Positions 1 to 9,018 of a stretch of DNA of 64,000 nucleotides are shown in pieces (positions within the stretch are counted from its first letter, which is position 1; each line of letters begins with the position of its first letter). Made by a program: the position numbers and the translations under genes. The notes beneath the pieces were generated by a model. The model searched no databases, was not told the DNA's origin, and saw only the letters and a program-made list of their open reading frames with translations. Source of the DNA: Amycolatopsis sp. FDAARGOS 1241 (lineage in GTDB: Bacteria; Actinomycetota; Actinomycetes; Mycobacteriales; Pseudonocardiaceae); assembly GCF_016889705.1 (NCBI RefSeq), contig NZ_CP069526.1:2852001-2916000 (forward strand). The letters are read 5' to 3'.

Positions 1-376
1 GGCTCGGTCCGGTTTCAGGTCACCTTGCCGGGCTCGCACGTGAGAGCCATCGATCACCGTCCGTGACCAGTCGAGTGTGTCGGCGGTTTGTGCACGGCAG
101 TCGGAAGCGATCCGTGCAGGCGTTGCCCGACTCCCGTGTCATTCCCGTCCCGCAGGCGTCGCCAGCAGCACTCCCCGGACCGAAGCCTGGTTCCTGCGGC
201 AGAAACTCCCAGGGAATCCCGGTGGAGAGCACAAACAGGATGCCGCGGGGCACCGTGCGATCGTCCAGGCGCTTGCGACCAGGATGATCGGCACGTCGTG
301 GGACGACCGGCAACGGCTGGATGCGTGCCCACAACTCATCGGACACGATCCACGGCGGCAGCTGACCCTTCCTCAC
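1..376 (-). pseudogene. IS5-family transposase remnant, frameshifted, cut by window edge
   Basis: The N-terminus (ISDELW-type start, then the motif TGIPWEFLPQE) is typical of IS5-family transposases with an N-terminal DUF4096 domain. The reading frame breaks near 175: the expected continuation (WRRLRDGNDTGVGQRLH) lies in a second minus-strand frame. It breaks again near 60, where LDW followed by VIDGSHVRA (the first DDE-type aspartate region) is found in a third frame. At least two frameshifts make it non-functional. The sequence continues past base 1. The possible IS end, GAGCTCCTGACAAACGATC read on the minus strand near 407-430, abuts the stop codon of the dioxygenase gene. The family call is secure; the exact IS name is not. 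Confidence 0.8.
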
Positions 377-431
377 GTCTCGACCAACAGACAGGTGATC
401 AGGCTAGTCCACGATCGTTTGTCAGGAGCTC

Positions 432-1271
432 TTAGCGCAGGCGATCCAGCACGAAAGTGTGTTCGACGAGATCGAACGGACCGTCTGGCCCCTCTCGGAG
501 GTCACGTCGGTACAGCAGCGACCGCTTGGTGCCGAACACCGGGTCGTCGGCAAGGTACGGGTCGTCTTCGCGGAACAGCATCGTCGTCACGGTCGAGAAT
601 CCCGGTGCCGCAATCCGGACGTGGATGTGTCCGGGACGCATCACCGGCCGGCCGGTGGCGCGCATCAGCTCGCCGACGGGTCCGTCGTCGGGAATCGGGT
701 AGGGGGCCGGCGCGATGCTGCGGATCCTGACCGTCCCGTCCGGGCCTGTGCGGAACAGCCCGCGCATCGCGGCAGCGTCCAGGCCCGGTACGTCGGAGTC
801 GTAGTGGCCGTGGCTGTCGGCGTGCCACACGTCGAATTCGGCTCCGGGTACCGGGGCGCCGGTGGTGTCGACCACGGTGGCGTGGAACAGCAGTGGTGTG
901 CCGGGCAGTCCGTTGGAGATGTCGGCGCCATCGGAGAACTCAGGCCGTACCGCCCGGTAGAAGGGTCCCTGGACGCTGTTTTCGGTCGTGCCGGTGCTAC
1001 GTCGGTGGTTGACCGTGTCGACGAGCATGGTCACCCCGAGCACGTCGGAGAGCAGGATGAACTCCTGCCGCGTGTCGTCGGATTTCTGTCCGGTCCGGGT
1101 CAGGAAGCCGATCGCGTGCGCCCATTCGGACTCGGTGAGGTCCACGTCGCGGACGAAGTCGTGCAGATGCCGCACCAAGCTGGACAGCACCGTGCGGATT
1201 CGCGAGTCGGGCGCGTCCGCCAGTGTGCGCAGCACCGCTTCGGTGATGCTCTTCTCGTCCAGGTCCAGCAT
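432..1271 (-). CDS. Hydroxyquinol 1,2-dioxygenase (intradiol, Fe(III))
   Basis: A cytosolic intradiol dioxygenase that should cleave hydroxyquinol (benzene-1,2,4-triol) to maleylacetate. The 279-aa length and layout fit the family: an N-terminal dimerisation helical domain (about 1-100), then the catalytic beta-sandwich beginning at VQGPFYR. The four iron ligands are visible as Tyr157 (HGHYDSD), Tyr191 (APYPIP), His215 and His217 (RPGHIHV). A GGAGG ribosome site lies six bases before the ATG. It is divergent from the monooxygenase gene at 1441, and maleylacetate reductase lies at 10961, so the substrate is more probably hydroxyquinol than catechol. Chlorocatechol dioxygenase is the main alternative. 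Confidence 0.88.
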   Translation of the reverse strand: MLDLDEKSITEAVLRTLADAPDSRIRTVLSSLVRHLHDFVRDVDLTESEWAHAIGFLTRTGQKSDDTRQEFILLSDVLGVTMLVDTVNHRRSTGTTENSVQGPFYRAVRPEFSDGADISNGLPGTPLLFHATVVDTTGAPVPGAEFDVWHADSHGHYDSDVPGLDAAAMRGLFRTGPDGTVRIRSIAPAPYPIPDDGPVGELMRATGRPVMRPGHIHVRIAAPGFSTVTTMLFREDDPYLADDPVFGTKRSLLYRRDLREGPDGPFDLVEHTFVLDRLR

Positions 1272-1328
1272 TGCTGCCTCCTCGCGCTTGTGCCGGAAAG
1301 GTATCCGGGCCGCCGTTAGCAGCGGCGA

Positions 1329-1349
1329 AATCCGGTGTTAACCCGGATT
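1329..1349. promoter_or_regulatory. Inverted repeat in the divergent promoter region, candidate operator
   Basis: AATCCGG and CCGGATT form a perfect 7-bp inverted repeat separated by 7 bases (TGTTAAC). It sits midway in the 169-bp region between the divergent dioxygenase (start 1271) and monooxygenase (start 1441). The position suits an operator for one of the two cluster regulators. Binding is inference. Confidence 0.5.
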
Positions 1350-1440
1350 CACCCGGCGGGACCAGGTTTTCCTCACCCCGTTCGGCGGCACGGTCGGTAT
1401 CGGCGCATCGAGACGCGCCACCGAACGGAAGGAGCGACCT

Positions 1441-2970
1441 GTGCTGCGAACCGGTAAGGAATACCTGGAGGCACTGGACGACGGCCGCGTGGTGTGGGTG
1501 GGAGACGAAAAGGTCGACAACGTAGCCACCCATCCGAAGACACGCGACTACGCGAAGCGCATCGCGGACTTCTACGACCTGCATCACCGGGACGACCTGC
1601 GCGATGTCATGACCTTCGTCGACGACGACGGTGAGCGTCGTTCGATGACCTGGTTCCGCCACACCACGAAGGACGAGCTGAAGCAGAAGCGTCTTTACCT
1701 GGAGACGGTGATCCGCGAGCTCGACGGCGGCGCCGTGCCGAGGACGCCGGACGTCAACAACTACGTGCTGCTCACCTACAAAGACGATCCCGTGCCGTGG
1801 AGCGAGCAGTCGCAGGGCACCGGCGGGCGTGACCTGACCGTGGGAATCCACGAGTTCTGGGACCTGATGGTCGACGGCGACCTCAACGCCGCGCCGGCGT
1901 TCGTCGACCCGCAGACGGATCGGTCCCGTGAGTCGGCTCAGGCCGAGTCGCCGGCGCTGCGGATCGTGGAGACCCGCGAGGACGGCATCGTCGTGCGGGG
2001 TGTGAAGGCCATCGCGACGGGTGCGGCGTTCGCCGACTACATTCACATCGGGGTGTTCTTCCGGCCGGGCATCACCAGCGAACAGGTCATCTTCGGCGCG
2101 GTCCGCGCGAACACCCCTGGTGTCACGCTGGTCTGCCGGGAAAGCACGGTGAAGGAAGGGCAGTACGAAGAGCACCCGCTGGCCGCCAAGGGCGACGAGC
2201 TGGACACGACGATCCTCTTCGACGACGTGTTCATCCCGTGGAACCAGGTCTTCCACATCGGAAACCCGAAGCACGCTTCGCTCTACCCGCAGCGGGTCTT
2301 CGACTGGCTGCACTACCAGGCGCTCGTGCGCCAGACGATCCGCGCCGAGGTCATGGTCGGCCTGGCCCTGCTGATCACCGAGCACGTGGGGACCTACCAG
2401 CTGCCGCCGGTCAAGGCTCGGCTGGCTCAGCTCGTCGGCTTCCACCAGACGCTGCGCGCCCACGTGCTCGCCTGTGAGGAAGACGGGTTCACCACACCTG
2501 GTGGTCTGTACAAGCCGAGCGTGCTGCTGTTCGACTTCGGCCGGGCCTACTACTTGGAAAACGTGCCCCGGATGGTCAATGAGCTGGTCGATCTGGCCGG
2601 GCGCTCGTCGCTGATCTTCCCCACCGAGAAGCAGTGGAACCAGCCGGAGTTGCGCCGGTGGCTCGAGCCGTTGCAGACGGGTCCGATCGGGCGGCCGCAT
2701 GACCGGCTCAAGATCAGCCGGGTCATCCGGGACCTGTACCTCTCGGACTGGGGTGACCGGATCAGCGTGTTCGAGAACTTCAACGGAACCCCGTTGCTGG
2801 CTGTGCGAATGCTGACCATGGCTCGTGCCGAGATGGCACCGGGGGGTCCGCTGGCCGACCTCGCGCGCAAGATCGCTGGTATCGAGCCGGCAACCCCGAA
2901 GGACGATGCGAAGACGGAGTACGCCGGGCAAGCCGCCTACGCACGCCAGCAGGACGCGCGGGCCCATTGA
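1441..2970 (+). CDS. HpaB-family FADH2-dependent aromatic monooxygenase, oxygenase component
   Basis: The 509-aa product has the full 4-hydroxyphenylacetate 3-hydroxylase (HpaB/TcpA) fold: an N-terminal helical part, a middle beta-barrel (about 130-280, including IATGAAFADYIHIGVFF and LFDDVFIPWNQVF) and a C-terminal four-helix bundle. Such enzymes use reduced FAD supplied by a separate reductase and hydroxylate phenols. Here the likely product is hydroxyquinol, made from resorcinol or a substituted phenol. The start is GTG with AAGGAG just upstream. The partner reductase is at 5222-5782 and the ring-cleavage enzyme is divergent at 432-1271. The exact substrate cannot be read from the sequence; resorcinol, chlorophenol or nitrophenol are all possible. 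Confidence 0.85.
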   Translation: MLRTGKEYLEALDDGRVVWVGDEKVDNVATHPKTRDYAKRIADFYDLHHRDDLRDVMTFVDDDGERRSMTWFRHTTKDELKQKRLYLETVIRELDGGAVPRTPDVNNYVLLTYKDDPVPWSEQSQGTGGRDLTVGIHEFWDLMVDGDLNAAPAFVDPQTDRSRESAQAESPALRIVETREDGIVVRGVKAIATGAAFADYIHIGVFFRPGITSEQVIFGAVRANTPGVTLVCRESTVKEGQYEEHPLAAKGDELDTTILFDDVFIPWNQVFHIGNPKHASLYPQRVFDWLHYQALVRQTIRAEVMVGLALLITEHVGTYQLPPVKARLAQLVGFHQTLRAHVLACEEDGFTTPGGLYKPSVLLFDFGRAYYLENVPRMVNELVDLAGRSSLIFPTEKQWNQPELRRWLEPLQTGPIGRPHDRLKISRVIRDLYLSDWGDRISVFENFNGTPLLAVRMLTMARAEMAPGGPLADLARKIAGIEPATPKDDAKTEYAGQAAYARQQDARAH

Positions 2971-3065
2971 CCACAAGACCGCGGTTCGGGACGGCCGGTG
3001 TCCACTACCCGGCCGTTTCGGGCCGCCACCAAGCCGGAGGATGAGAGACGGTCACGCCCGCACTG

Positions 3066-5225
3066 TCATCGCCTTGGTGGTGCCGGCGCCGGCCGCGCTG
3101 CGCCGGTGTGCGCGGCACGGCCGGCGACCGTGCTCAGGGCGGCTCCCCGGCTCACGGCATCGGCGCGGTCATGGGCCCCCAGCTTGCGGAACACCGACCG
3201 GACATGGGTTTTCACGGTGTTGTGCGAGACGTGCAATTCGGCGGCGATCTCGCGCAGGGTCAGCGGCCCGGACAGGGCACGGAGCACCGCGCGTTCCCGG
3301 TCGGACAGCACCGCCGGGCGAAGGTCGGGAAACCCGCGAGGCCATTGCTCCTCGATCAACCCGGCGAGCACCGGGCCGTACCGGAGCCCAGTGAGTGCGG
3401 CACGCGCCTGAGCGTGTGCTTTCCGCCGGTGCCTCGCGTCGCCGGAAGCCGACGTGGATTGCGCGTGGAGGAGAGCCGAAAACGCCTCCGCATGGGGAGC
3501 GGCGGGTACCAGAGTCGCCGCAGGGGGCGGAATCCTGCCGCGGTCCGCGCCCGCCCTGGCAGCCAGGCACGCTGGTGCGACGACGGGAGCCACACACCGC
3601 GTCGGATCGAGCTGGTGCAAGGCGACTGCCTGTGTAGCCGAGGCCAGCGCGGCCGTGGTGTCGCCGGTGAGCAGCAATCCGGCGGTGCGCGCGTCCAGCG
3701 CCCGCACCGCGCCATCCCGATAGCCGAGCCGGTCCGCTTCGCGAGCCGTCGCGGCGAGCTGGTCGACGACGTCGGCTGCCTGCCCCTCCCACACCCCCAC
3801 GGCGCCGAGCGCGGCGTGAGCCATGAGCAGCCACCAGGGACGCTCTCCCGCCGGTGGGTTGACGGTGATCACCCGCGTGGCATCCCGCTGTGCGGTGGCC
3901 AAGTCGCCCCGGTGCAGTGCCAGCCACGCGCGCACGGCAAGCGCCGGGCCGTCGTCCGTACCGGCGAGCCGAGTCGCCGCACGGACGGGGCGCCCGCAAG
4001 CGAGCTCGGCCGCAGCGGCGACTGCGTGAGCCTCGGCGCGCACCGACGGTACCTCGTCGAGCCGTGCGAGCAGGGTCCGCGGATGTGCTGCCGGCCAGCT
4101 CTCGATCGCTGTCCGCACAGCGACGTCGGGTAGCCCGGCCAGTCGGGCGTGCTCATAGGCGGCGTCCGGATCGCCTTCCTGCCGCAGGCGCTCTGCCGCG
4201 CGGGCGTGCAGGACCGCGACGGCATCGGGATGTTCCTCCGCCAGCACGGAGCCGAGCACGAGCCGCAGCACCGGGTGGCATCGCAGGCCCGCCCCGGTCC
4301 GCCGCAGCAGCAGCGAAGACGCGGCCAGCGCGGTCAGCGTCTCACCGGCCGCAGGGAGCGCCGTCACTTCCGCACAACGACCGGGGGTCAGCTCCGCCAG
4401 GACGCTGCTGTACAGCAGTAGCCGGCGTTGGCGTGAGGTGACGCGTTCGAGCACCTCGGAACGGAAGAATTCCTCGACCGAGGGCACGGGATGTGGCAGA
4501 AGAACGCCGGGCGGCTGGTTCCGCAGGGCCATGCCGGCCAGCCGCAGACCGGTCGCCCAGCCCGCATATCCCCGCCACGCCGCTGCTGCTTCTGTCCGGT
4601 CGACCGGGCGGCCGGCTGCGGCTGACAGCAGCTGCTGTGTCTCCGCCAAGTCGAGCCGCAAGTCCTCCTCGGTGAATTCGGCGAGGCGCCCGGCCGCGCG
4701 AAGCGCGGCGATCGGCCCGCTCGGCGGGCGAGCCGTCGCCAGCACCACGCGGACGGTGTCCGGGGCCCGGCGGACGAACTCGTTCAGCGCTGCCCTGGTC
4801 GCCGGGTCCTCGATGACGTCCACCCCGTCGAGCACGAGCACCAGCGACCCGGCCGAAGCCAGTGCGTTGAGTAGTTCGGGGATGATCTCGGTGAACAGGG
4901 TCGTCTCGTCGTCGAGCAGTGCCGCCGGCGGTGCCGGAACCTCGGCGCAGTGGGCTCGTACCGATTCGAGCACCGCGGACCACACGCCCGCCGGGGTGTC
5001 GTCGTGGCTGCTGAGGCTCACCCAGGCACACCGCTGGGAGGCGACCCACTGCGCCAGGAGCACGGTTTTCCCGGCGCCGCGCGGCGCGGCCACCAGGATC
5101 ACTTGTTCGCTCACCACGTTCAGCCGGGCCAGCAGGCGCGTGCGGCGCACGTCGTCCGGATGCGGGGCGGGTGGCCGCAGCCGGGTCCGGACGACGACGG
5201 CCGAACGCGTTCGGGGTGCGCTCAC
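3066..5225 (-). CDS. LAL-type (MalT-like) LuxR-family ATPase regulator
   Basis: A 719-aa regulator with an N-terminal P-loop (APRGAGKT, about 47-54), an aspartate-rich Walker B-like strand (LVLVLDGVDVIED), a long helical TPR-like middle and a C-terminal LuxR helix-turn-helix (about 639-693, with SHNTVKTHV). This is the MalT/LAL design, in which ATP and an inducer drive oligomerisation and activation. The chosen GTG start at 5225 overlaps the TGA of the flavin reductase by 3 bases, so the two genes are translationally coupled. Longer upstream starts would run inside the reductase gene. It probably senses the aromatic substrate or a pathway metabolite and controls the hydroxyquinol genes; this is inferred from position only. 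Confidence 0.85.
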   Translation of the reverse strand: MSAPRTRSAVVVRTRLRPPAPHPDDVRRTRLLARLNVVSEQVILVAAPRGAGKTVLLAQWVASQRCAWVSLSSHDDTPAGVWSAVLESVRAHCAEVPAPPAALLDDETTLFTEIIPELLNALASAGSLVLVLDGVDVIEDPATRAALNEFVRRAPDTVRVVLATARPPSGPIAALRAAGRLAEFTEEDLRLDLAETQQLLSAAAGRPVDRTEAAAAWRGYAGWATGLRLAGMALRNQPPGVLLPHPVPSVEEFFRSEVLERVTSRQRRLLLYSSVLAELTPGRCAEVTALPAAGETLTALAASSLLLRRTGAGLRCHPVLRLVLGSVLAEEHPDAVAVLHARAAERLRQEGDPDAAYEHARLAGLPDVAVRTAIESWPAAHPRTLLARLDEVPSVRAEAHAVAAAAELACGRPVRAATRLAGTDDGPALAVRAWLALHRGDLATAQRDATRVITVNPPAGERPWWLLMAHAALGAVGVWEGQAADVVDQLAATAREADRLGYRDGAVRALDARTAGLLLTGDTTAALASATQAVALHQLDPTRCVAPVVAPACLAARAGADRGRIPPPAATLVPAAPHAEAFSALLHAQSTSASGDARHRRKAHAQARAALTGLRYGPVLAGLIEEQWPRGFPDLRPAVLSDRERAVLRALSGPLTLREIAAELHVSHNTVKTHVRSVFRKLGAHDRADAVSRGAALSTVAGRAAHTGAARPAPAPPRR

Positions 5226-5782
5226 ATCGCCGACGCGAAGTGCCAGCCCCCGGCCGTCCCGCTGTGGGTCGCCGGGCCCGAGAGGCTGCCGAAAGCGCTG
5301 GCGAAGTAGACCAGTGGGTTGGTGCCGGGGATGTGATCGCATTTCAGCACGTCGCCCACCACGATCGTGTGGTCGCCGCCCGGCAACGTGTCCGCGACGG
5401 CACAGACGAAGTGCGCGATCGCGTCGGCGAGCACCGGGACGTCACTGTCCGCCCGCAGATCGATTCCCGCGAACTTGTCTTTCCGGCGCGTCGCGAAGTG
5501 CTTCGCGATGTGTTCGTGGTCTTCGCCGAGGACGTTGACGGCGAAAGACCCCGACTCGACGATTGCTTTGCAGGTCGGAAGATTCGAGCCGATGCACACG
5601 AGCAGCTGCAGCGGGTCCATCGACAATGAGGCGACCGCGCTCGCGGTCATCCCGGCCGGCCCGTCCGCGGTGCGGGTGGTGATCACGGCTACCCCCGTGC
5701 TGAACCGGGAAATGGCCTGGCGGAAACGGTAAACCCCGTCGTCCGTATCAGCAGGCACGGCAAGATGCTTCACGCTGTCCAT
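5222..5782 (-). CDS. NAD(P)H:flavin oxidoreductase, HpaC-like
   Basis: A 186-aa protein with the flavin reductase split-barrel fold: FRQAISRFSTGVAVITT at the N-terminus, GMTASAVASLSMDPLQLLVCI as the flavin-binding strand region and GDHTIVVGDVL near the C-terminus. It reduces FAD with NAD(P)H and passes FADH2 by diffusion to the HpaB-type monooxygenase at 1441-2970. A GGAGG ribosome site precedes the ATG. It is the first gene of a two-gene unit with the LAL regulator. The family is certain; the preference for FAD over FMN is inferred from the partner. Confidence 0.88.
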   Translation of the reverse strand: MDSVKHLAVPADTDDGVYRFRQAISRFSTGVAVITTRTADGPAGMTASAVASLSMDPLQLLVCIGSNLPTCKAIVESGSFAVNVLGEDHEHIAKHFATRRKDKFAGIDLRADSDVPVLADAIAHFVCAVADTLPGGDHTIVVGDVLKCDHIPGTNPLVYFASAFGSLSGPATHSGTAGGWHFASAM

Positions 5783-5865
5783 TGCTACCTCCGTGGGAGC
5801 ACGCGGGTGACGCTGGCCATAACCACCGTGCCACCGACCCCGTTATCACCCGGGAAATCAGTGCG

Positions 5866-8800
5866 TCAGCTCCGCAGCCGGGTGACCAGGCGGTGCACTT
5901 CCGCCGACGGCGGAACGGCCAGCTCGTGCATGGTCGCCACGTAGCGTTGGTACAGCGCGAGCACGTCGTCGTCGTTGCCGCTGGCCTGGGCGAGAGTGAT
6001 CCGCAGCAGCCAGGCCTGCTCGCGGTACGGATCGAGGCGCAGAACCGTGTCCACGTTGGCGACCGCCTCCCGGTACCGGCCGAGCCGGAACGCAACCCTG
6101 GTCACGTCCAGCCGGGCCCGGAGGATGCGCTCGTCGAGTTCGGCGCGCCGCGCCTCCACCCACGCACCGGACAGGCTACCGAGGTATCTGCCTCGCTCGG
6201 TCCGGGCCAGCGCTACGGTCAACGTGTCCAGCCTGGCTTCCCCGTTCTGGTGATCGGCCTGCGCGAACGCCTCCAGGACCTCGGCCGCGCTGCTGCTCAC
6301 CAGGTCGAGGCCTGGTAGGCAGAACCGGTCTTCCCGCAGGACGGGCGACAGTTCGTCCGGCAGCACCTCACGCAGGCGATACAGCGCCTGCCGCAAGTAG
6401 CTGCGCCCAGCCGCTTCGTTGTTCGAGTCGAACAGTGCGCCGAGCAGTTCCTGCCGGCTCGCCTCGTGGTCTGGGGTGGCCAGCAGGTAGGCGAGCAGTT
6501 CGATGCTCTTGCGCAGCCGGGGCGTCACCGTCGCGCCGTCCACCCGCAGCTCCGGCTCGCCCAGATCCTCGAGCACCAGCCGCGGAGCCCGGCCGGCCGC
6601 GGTGATCCGGCGGCCGTTCGCGAGCGACGCAGTCAGCTCGTGCCAGCGTGACAACCGGTTCGATTCGGTGTCCGCGCCGCGTACGGCCACGGCCGGTACG
6701 TCCGCCAGCGCGCTGAGCAGCAGATGCACCGAACCCCGTTCCTCCGCGACACTGATCGCCAGTGCCGCCGACTCGTCGGAATCGTCCTCCGAGCCCAGTC
6801 GCCACAGGACTTCAGCCAGGTAACACGTCACTGTCGGGATCTCGAGCATGCGGTCCGCGGCGAGCATGCTCTGCAGGCACTGTTGCAGCACCTCACGGGC
6901 CTCGTCGTCGCGGTGCCGCAGCAGGAAGGCGAGCCCTCGCCAGAGAAATGCCAGTTCGCGAGTGAATGCGTGCGTGTTCGAGCCGCTCGCCTCCGCCTCG
7001 TCCAGTGCGCGATGCGCGGCTTCCGGGTCGTGATGAAGGCGCAAGCACAACTTCGCCTCCATCAGGTTCAGCAGCACCCGGTAGATCTGCGACCCGGTCG
7101 CCGCCACGAGTTCGTGGCCGCGCCGCAAGGCCTGCCACGCGTCCTCGGCGCGTCCGAGGTCGATCATGAGCTCCACGGCGTCCAGCGCGTGCAGCCACAG
7201 CGGCTGAGGTGCGTCGCGGTGCGCCTCGTAGCGCGCCATCGCCTGTTCGATCCGGCCCGTCGCGCGGAGGCCGGCGATGACCCAAGGGGCACCGAGAACG
7301 CTGCGCCAAGGACCATGGGCACCGGGGTCGTCCAATCCGGCCAGCCGGCCGCGCATGAAGGCCAGCCGCATGAGCATCCCGTCCAGCGGTCCCGACGGGG
7401 TGGTCGCGAAAGCGGGGAACGGGGGTGGTGGTTCGTCGCGGCTCAGGGCGAGCACGGTGAGTGCGATGTCCCTGGCTCGCCCCGGCGGCAGCAAACCGGA
7501 TACGTACTCGGCGTCCGCGATCCGGCCCGCATGCCACAGGCACCACACCAGCAGTACCAGAGCCTCACCCGAGCCGTTGTGCTCGTCGGCTGCCAGCTCG
7601 GTGATCCAGCCGCGACCGTGCCGGTCATACAGCTCGACCCCACGCCCGGCTTGTTCCAGGGCGAAAGCGACGTGCAGCACGATCCCGCCGATCCGCGGGG
7701 AAAGCGAACGTTCGGACACCTGCAGTTCGTCGAGCCAGCGCGCCGCCGGACCGAAGTCCATCCGCTCGATCAGGCGCGGTAACAGCTCTGCCGCCAGGAC
7801 CCACGCCTCGTCGACCGCACCGACACCGAGCAGGGCGTCCACGGCCTCCTCCTGCTCGCCCCGGCGGACCAGCAGCCGGGCATGCCGCAGTCGGACCCGC
7901 TTCACCTCGCCGGGATCCTGCTCGGCGAGCAGTTCGCGCAGGTGGTCCCGTAGCTGTGGGCTGACGATCAACGTTCGATCGTCGGGCCAGCTGGCGGGAA
8001 GATGACGGTGGCGCAGCGCCGCCATGATCCGGGGTGCGTCTTCGAGCTGGAGCGCGACCGCATCGTCGACGGTGACCTCATCCAGCAGGCTGGTGTACAC
8101 CAGGAACCGTCGCTCCTGTTCGGACAGTCCGGACAGGACGTGCGTGGTGAGGTAGTCACGAAGCCGGTGCGGTGCGGCGGCGACGGCTCCATCGGCGAAG
8201 AGAATTCCCGCCACCCAGCCCCCGGTGACGCGAATGGCCTCAGCCGCGTCCGACGCCGATCGCCCGGCCAGGCGCAACGCTTCCCCTGCCTCGTCGAGGT
8301 CGAAGGCGAGGTCCGGACCCGTGAGCTCGGCGACCCGGGCCAGTTCTCCGGTTGAACCGGTGTCCAGCGGCAGGGCGGTCCGGGAGATGAGGATGATCCG
8401 GACGTCCGCAGGTGCGTAACGAGCGAGTGCGGACAACACCGCGAGCGCCTCGTCGCTGCCGGAGATCCGCTCGGCGTTGTCACAGACGAGCACGATTCTG
8501 GTGCCGTGCAAGCTTTCGGCGAGCAGGCCCGCCGCCTCGCCGATCAGGATACCTGCAGCGAGGGCGTCGGTCGCCGCGCCACTCGCCTCGGGGGTGTGCG
8601 GCGCGAGGGCTGCCTCGATGTACAGCAGGAGGCGTCCTGCCGCTGATTCGGTACCGTCGAGCGACACCCACGCGACGGGTTGGTCGAGGTCACGCAGCGC
8701 CATGGCAACGGCGGTGGTCTTGCCCGATCCTGCTGCCGCATACACGGTGAGCACATTCGCCCGCGCGAGCAGGTCGCGAATGCGGTGGGTCACCCGACCC

Positions 8801-8901
8801 CGCCGGACCAGGCGGTCACCGAGAACCGGCGGCGCCAGCTTCCGCCGGATGACGGTACGCGATCCGGGCTCCGGCGGCACGCCGGCATCGGAAGGCGCCA
8901 C
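5866..8901 (-). CDS. Large ATPase regulator with C-terminal BTAD (SARP-like) domain
   Basis: A 1011-aa regulator. A P-loop (AAAGSGKTT, about 55-63) begins a STAND/MalT-like ATPase; long TPR-like helices follow. The last 240 residues carry a winged-helix segment (RLRKSIELLAYLL) and a bacterial transcriptional activation domain (YLGSLSGAWVEARRAELDERIL). In AfsR the SARP part is N-terminal; here it is C-terminal. The GTG at 8901 is preferred because GGGAGG stands 8 bases upstream; a GTG at 8970 without a ribosome site would add 23 residues. It lies between the flavin reductase and the FAD-synthetase-like gene, all on the minus strand, and probably regulates the catabolic island. Confidence 0.82.
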   Translation of the reverse strand: MAPSDAGVPPEPGSRTVIRRKLAPPVLGDRLVRRGRVTHRIRDLLARANVLTVYAAAGSGKTTAVAMALRDLDQPVAWVSLDGTESAAGRLLLYIEAALAPHTPEASGAATDALAAGILIGEAAGLLAESLHGTRIVLVCDNAERISGSDEALAVLSALARYAPADVRIILISRTALPLDTGSTGELARVAELTGPDLAFDLDEAGEALRLAGRSASDAAEAIRVTGGWVAGILFADGAVAAAPHRLRDYLTTHVLSGLSEQERRFLVYTSLLDEVTVDDAVALQLEDAPRIMAALRHRHLPASWPDDRTLIVSPQLRDHLRELLAEQDPGEVKRVRLRHARLLVRRGEQEEAVDALLGVGAVDEAWVLAAELLPRLIERMDFGPAARWLDELQVSERSLSPRIGGIVLHVAFALEQAGRGVELYDRHGRGWITELAADEHNGSGEALVLLVWCLWHAGRIADAEYVSGLLPPGRARDIALTVLALSRDEPPPPFPAFATTPSGPLDGMLMRLAFMRGRLAGLDDPGAHGPWRSVLGAPWVIAGLRATGRIEQAMARYEAHRDAPQPLWLHALDAVELMIDLGRAEDAWQALRRGHELVAATGSQIYRVLLNLMEAKLCLRLHHDPEAAHRALDEAEASGSNTHAFTRELAFLWRGLAFLLRHRDDEAREVLQQCLQSMLAADRMLEIPTVTCYLAEVLWRLGSEDDSDESAALAISVAEERGSVHLLLSALADVPAVAVRGADTESNRLSRWHELTASLANGRRITAAGRAPRLVLEDLGEPELRVDGATVTPRLRKSIELLAYLLATPDHEASRQELLGALFDSNNEAAGRSYLRQALYRLREVLPDELSPVLREDRFCLPGLDLVSSSAAEVLEAFAQADHQNGEARLDTLTVALARTERGRYLGSLSGAWVEARRAELDERILRARLDVTRVAFRLGRYREAVANVDTVLRLDPYREQAWLLRITLAQASGNDDDVLALYQRYVATMHELAVPPSAEVHRLVTRLRS

Positions 8902-9018
8902 GCGACGCACCTCCCAACGCTCTGCCGACTTGTGTGGCTCGTCCGCAACGCAGTGTCCCCCGCGCGACACCGGTGAGCAACGTGGGTTTTCGCGCGGATT
9001 AACAGGGGCCGGGCCACC

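Noticed and set aside
459..1319. Long plus-strand frame antisense to the dioxygenase
   Set aside because: It is the shadow of a secure gene; the minus strand has iron ligands and a ribosome site.
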